The translations under genes and the position numbers were made by a program. From positions 1-45,050 of the forward strand of contig JAZLFH010000029.1 of NCBI GenBank assembly GCA_045615705.1: a DNA stretch of 45,050 nucleotides, written 5' to 3'. The notes below the pieces were generated by a model. That model had not been told where the DNA came from. It ran no database searches and was given only the letters and a program-made list of their open reading frames with translations. Positions 42,418 through 45,050 of this stretch are shown piece by piece; the first letter of the stretch is position 1; each line of letters begins with the position of its first letter. This DNA is from JAZLFH01 sp045615705 (GTDB taxonomy: Bacteria; Bacillota; Clostridia; UMGS1883).

Positions 42418-42894
42418 ATGGATGATAATTTGATATCAAAAATAGTATCCGAAACACTCTCACAGCAGAATGCATCTTGCATAACGCTTAAAAAAGCACA
42501 AAAACTTTCAAAAAGAGTCATGCAAAAGGCAGAAGAAATTGGAGTTAAAGTAGTGGTTGCTATTTCAAACACATCTGCAAGACCTGTTTTAGTAGAGTGC
42601 ATGGACAATTCATACATAGCAAGTTACGATATTGCATTAAATAAGGCATATACCGTTGTTGCACTTAAAATGGCAACAAAAGAACTTAAAAAATTGGCAA
42701 ATCCCGGTGGAGAACTCTATGGAATACAGTTTTCAAACAATGGACAGATAATTGTTTTCGGAGGAGGAAATCCGCTGATTTACAACGAAAAAATAATAGG
42801 CGGACTCGGTGTAAGCGGCGGAACAGAAGAGCAGGACACATTCCTTTCCGACTACGGGGCGTCAATACTTACTGAAATTATGAAAGGAGATTAA
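42418..42894 (+). CDS. GlcG/HbpS-like (PduO C-terminal type) protein
   Basis: The 158-residue protein has the heme-degrading/GlcG fold pattern: ITLKKAQKLSKRVMQKAEEIGVKVVVAI, ALNKAYTVVALKMATKEL, then GGGNPLIYNEKIIGGLGVSGGTEEQD. It matches the C-terminal domain of PduO, whose job in microcompartments is unclear. The N-terminus (NLISKIVSETLSQQ) could be a targeting helix. It starts 12 bases after the aldolase and ends one base before the dehydrogenase gene. Confidence 0.87.
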   Translation: MDDNLISKIVSETLSQQNASCITLKKAQKLSKRVMQKAEEIGVKVVVAISNTSARPVLVECMDNSYIASYDIALNKAYTVVALKMATKELKKLANPGGELYGIQFSNNGQIIVFGGGNPLIYNEKIIGGLGVSGGTEEQDTFLSDYGASILTEIMKGD

Positions 42895-42895
42895 T

Positions 42896-44092
42896 ATGAA
42901 CAATACCGACATAGAAAAAATTGTAAAGCAAGTTATTGCAGGTATGCAGGGCGGAAACAGTGAAAGTTACGCTTGCTCGTCAGTCGGCATACCCGATAAA
43001 TCTCGTGTAGCAATGCTTACTTCACTTGGACATTTCGACATTAAAGAGTATCCGATTCCCGAAATCGGAGATAACGATATTTTGGTAAAAGTTGAAGGCT
43101 GTGGCGTTTGCGGTACAGATGCTCACGAGTTTAAAAATGACCCGTTTTCACTTATTCCGGTAGTTTTGGGACATGAAGGCACCGGTGAAATCGTGAAGAT
43201 GGGCAAAAATGTCAAAAAAGACAGTGCAGGAAAGGATTTAAAGATCGGCGACAAGGTTGTTACCTGTATGATTTTTAAGGATAACCCCGACATAACAATG
43301 TATGACTTAAACAAACAAAATGTCGGCGGTGCTGATGTTTACGGACTTTTACCGGATGACGATAAGCATTTAAACGGTTGGTTTAGCGATTACATTGTAA
43401 TCAGAGGCGGTTCTACAATATTTAATGTATCGGATTTAGATCTTGATTCCAGAATTCTTATTGAGCCGTGTGCAGTTTTAATTCATGCGGTTGAAAGAGC
43501 AAAAACAACAGGCATTTTAAGGTTTAATTCCAGAGTTGCAGTGCAAGGTTGCGGTCCGATAGGACTTATTTGCATAGCAGTTTTACGCACAATGGGTATA
43601 GAAAATATTGTTGCTGTTGACGGAGAAGCAAAAAGACTTGATTTTGCTAAAAAAATGGGTGCAACAAAGACGGTAAACTTTAAAGAATTTAAAGGAATTG
43701 AGAATCTTACGGAAGGTGTCAAAAACGCATTCGGAGGCTACTTGGCGGATTTTGCATTCCAGTGTACGGGTTCGCCGATAGCACATGCAAACATCTATAA
43801 GTTCATAAGAAACGGCGGAGGACTTTGCGAACTCGGATTCTTTATCAATGGCGGAGATGCAACAATTAATCCGCACTTTGATATTTGCTCAAAAGAAATT
43901 ACAACGGTAGGTTCGTGGGTATATACATTAAGAGATTATGCTACAACATTTGACTTCTTAAAGCGTGCAAAGGGTATAGGTCTTCCGATAGAAGAACTTA
44001 TAACTCACAAATTCCCGCTTGAAGAAATAAACAAAGCACTTGAAACTAACCTTAAAATGGAAGGACTCAAGATTGCAATAGTTAACAAATAA
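42896..44092 (+). CDS. zinc-binding MDR-type alcohol dehydrogenase with N-terminal targeting helix
   Basis: The 398-residue protein has the catalytic zinc motif GCGVCGTDAHEF and GHEGTGEIVKMG, a Rossmann domain with VQGCGPIGLICIAVL, and the NAD-binding acidic residue in AVDGEAKRLDF. The lobe that usually holds four structural-zinc cysteines (here VTCMIFKDNPDITMYDL) lacks them. The first 20 residues (NNTDIEKIVKQVIAGMQGG) resemble an encapsulation peptide, so the enzyme is likely inside the shell. It would reduce lactaldehyde or propionaldehyde and recycle NAD+. It starts one base after the GlcG-like stop. Confidence 0.88.
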   Translation: MNNTDIEKIVKQVIAGMQGGNSESYACSSVGIPDKSRVAMLTSLGHFDIKEYPIPEIGDNDILVKVEGCGVCGTDAHEFKNDPFSLIPVVLGHEGTGEIVKMGKNVKKDSAGKDLKIGDKVVTCMIFKDNPDITMYDLNKQNVGGADVYGLLPDDDKHLNGWFSDYIVIRGGSTIFNVSDLDLDSRILIEPCAVLIHAVERAKTTGILRFNSRVAVQGCGPIGLICIAVLRTMGIENIVAVDGEAKRLDFAKKMGATKTVNFKEFKGIENLTEGVKNAFGGYLADFAFQCTGSPIAHANIYKFIRNGGGLCELGFFINGGDATINPHFDICSKEITTVGSWVYTLRDYATTFDFLKRAKGIGLPIEELITHKFPLEEINKALETNLKMEGLKIAIVNK

Positions 44093-44125
44093 TTATTAGT
44101 AAATATATTTTAGGAGGAAACAAAG

Positions 44126-44404
44126 ATGGCACAGGAAGCATTGGGAATGATTGAAACAAGAGGCTTAGTAGCGGCAATTGAGGCTGCAGATGCAATGGTA
44201 AAATCCGCAGAAGTTGTTTTAATCGGAACAGAAAAGATTGGTTCAGGTCTTGTAAGCGTAATGGTAAGAGGCGATGTAGGTGCTGTTAAAGCAGCAACAG
44301 AAGCAGGTTCAAGTGCAGCATCAAAACTCGGAGAACTTATTGCGGTTCATGTAATTCCAAGACCTCATACAGATGTAGAGAAGATTCTTCCTACACTTAA
44401 ATAA
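44126..44404 (+). CDS. BMC-H shell protein, copy 1
   Basis: The 92-residue protein is a standard single BMC domain of the PduA/EutM type (ALGMIETRGLVAAIEAADAM, VRGDVGAVKAATEAG, HVIPRPHTDVEKILP). Six copies make a hexamer that tiles the shell; the pore loop is KIGSGL. AGGAGG lies eight bases before the ATG. Confidence 0.96.
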   Translation: MAQEALGMIETRGLVAAIEAADAMVKSAEVVLIGTEKIGSGLVSVMVRGDVGAVKAATEAGSSAASKLGELIAVHVIPRPHTDVEKILPTLK

Positions 44405-44419
44405 TTGAGAGGGATTAAA

Positions 44420-44782
44420 ATGGCAGAAAAGAAAACCGTTAAAAAGACTTCTGAAAAAGAAGTTGAAGTAAAAGAAACAAAAGCAATTAAGGAGGATAAA
44501 AAAATGGTACAAGAAGCACTCGGAATGATTGAAACAAGAGGCTTAGTAGCAGCAATTGAATCCGCAGATGCAATGCTTAAAGCGGCGAATGTGGTTTTGG
44601 TAGGAACAGAAAAGATTGGTTCAGGTCTTGTAAGTGTAATGGTAAGAGGCGATGTAGGTGCTGTTAAAGCAGCCGTTGAGGCAGGCAGAGCATCTGCTGA
44701 AAGACTTGGTGAAATTATAGCAGTACATGTAATTCCAAGACCTCACAGCGATGTAGAGAAGATTCTTCCTACACTTAAATAA
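44420..44782 (+). CDS. BMC-H shell protein, copy 2, with charged N-terminal extension
   Basis: The full frame gives 120 residues: a 28-residue Lys/Glu-rich extension (AEKKTVKKTSEKEVEVKETK...) followed by the BMC domain. The first ATG (44420) has a GAGAGG site. A second in-frame ATG (44504) has a stronger AAGGAGG eight bases upstream and would give a normal 92-residue protein. Both forms may be made. The domain is 1 base in 212 different from the visible part of copy 3. Confidence 0.9.
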   Translation: MAEKKTVKKTSEKEVEVKETKAIKEDKKMVQEALGMIETRGLVAAIESADAMLKAANVVLVGTEKIGSGLVSVMVRGDVGAVKAAVEAGRASAERLGEIIAVHVIPRPHSDVEKILPTLK

Positions 44783-44838
44783 TTTAGTATTTAAATTTGG
44801 CATAATGCCACAAAAAATATAAGGAGGAAACAAACATT

Positions 44839-45050
44839 ATGGTACAAGAAGCACTCGGAATGATTGAAACAAGAGGCTTAGTAGCAGCAATTGAATCCGC
44901 AGATGCAATGCTTAAAGCGGCAAATGTGGTTTTGGTAGGAACAGAAAAGATTGGTTCAGGTCTTGTAAGTGTAATGGTAAGAGGCGATGTAGGTGCTGTT
45001 AAAGCAGCCGTTGAGGCAGGCAGAGCATCTGCTGAAAGACTTGGTGAAAT
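44839..45050 (+). CDS. BMC-H shell protein, copy 3, cut by window end
   Basis: The first 70 codons of a BMC-H gene follow AAGGAGG. In this stretch it differs from copy 2 by one silent base (GCG to GCA in the KAAN codons), so this is a very recent duplication or gene conversion. The C-terminal 20 or so residues lie outside. Confidence 0.95.
   Translation, partial: MVQEALGMIETRGLVAAIESADAMLKAANVVLVGTEKIGSGLVSVMVRGDVGAVKAAVEAGRASAERLGE

Noticed and set aside
1..45050. CRISPR arrays, rRNA genes, defence systems
   Set aside because: I saw no regularly spaced repeats, no rRNA sequence and no recognisable defence proteins. The only regular repeats are the Cys motifs in the surface protein and the BMC-H copies.

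Overview
The window looks like a chromosomal piece of a low-GC, spore-forming Clostridia bacterium, probably a plant-polysaccharide degrader of the gut or a similar anaerobic habitat. The basis is an AT-rich sequence with strong AGGAGG-type ribosome binding sites, many TTGACA-17-TATAAT promoters, a stage II sporulation gene (spoIIM), an FMN riboswitch on a riboflavin ECF transporter, stalk domains of the copper amine oxidase N-terminal type, and a glycyl-radical propanediol microcompartment locus. The genus cannot be fixed from the sequence alone.

Region 1 (1-9400) is mostly housekeeping. On the minus strand there is a truncated radical SAM protein preceded by a small membrane protein. On the plus strand follow a class I aminotransferase, spoIIM, a XerD-like recombinase whose catalytic residues are almost all replaced, and a riboswitch-controlled ribU. 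A hairpin-rich, MITE-like element (4987-5272) separates ribU from the minus-strand alaS-hit pair. Two tRNA genes (Gly-TCC, Arg-TCT) diverge from alaS. Downstream of tRNA-Arg lies an 18-nt copy of its 3' end, as left by an integration event, then about 600 bp with several hairpins but no gene.

Region 2 (9401-16547) holds a 1776-residue secreted protein with about 13 cysteine-bearing beta-helix-like repeats, a decayed EamA-type transporter fragment, and a GNAT-DUF2156 fusion protein.

Region 3 (16722-28284) is carbohydrate catabolism. A two-gene unit encodes a GH39-like hydrolase and a SASA-type esterase. A consensus promoter then starts a long same-strand run: TIM-like isomerase, SIS isomerase, YjbQ, FGGY kinase, M20 hydrolase, FucI-like isomerase, FSA-type aldolase, ceramidase-like protein and luxS. 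Isomerase, kinase, aldolase and triose-type isomerase make a complete logical route for a sugar that I cannot name. This is the best candidate for an undescribed pathway. No transporter or regulator is present.

Region 4 (28469-37128) has a U32 peptidase and aroB, a KduI isomerase fused behind a carbohydrate-binding-like domain, a GH88 unsaturated glucuronyl hydrolase, an esterase remnant, and on the minus strand a pentulose-phosphate epimerase, a parvulin-type foldase and L-rhamnose isomerase.

Region 5 (37129-45050) is the start of a bacterial microcompartment locus for rhamnose/fucose: B12-independent propanediol dehydratase, its activase, a PduU/EutS shell protein, PduV/EutP, fuculose/rhamnulose-phosphate aldolase, a GlcG-like protein, an alcohol dehydrogenase and three BMC-H shell genes, the last cut by the window end. 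L-rhamnose isomerase is transcribed divergently, and the shared intergenic region carries three copies of one operator-like motif.
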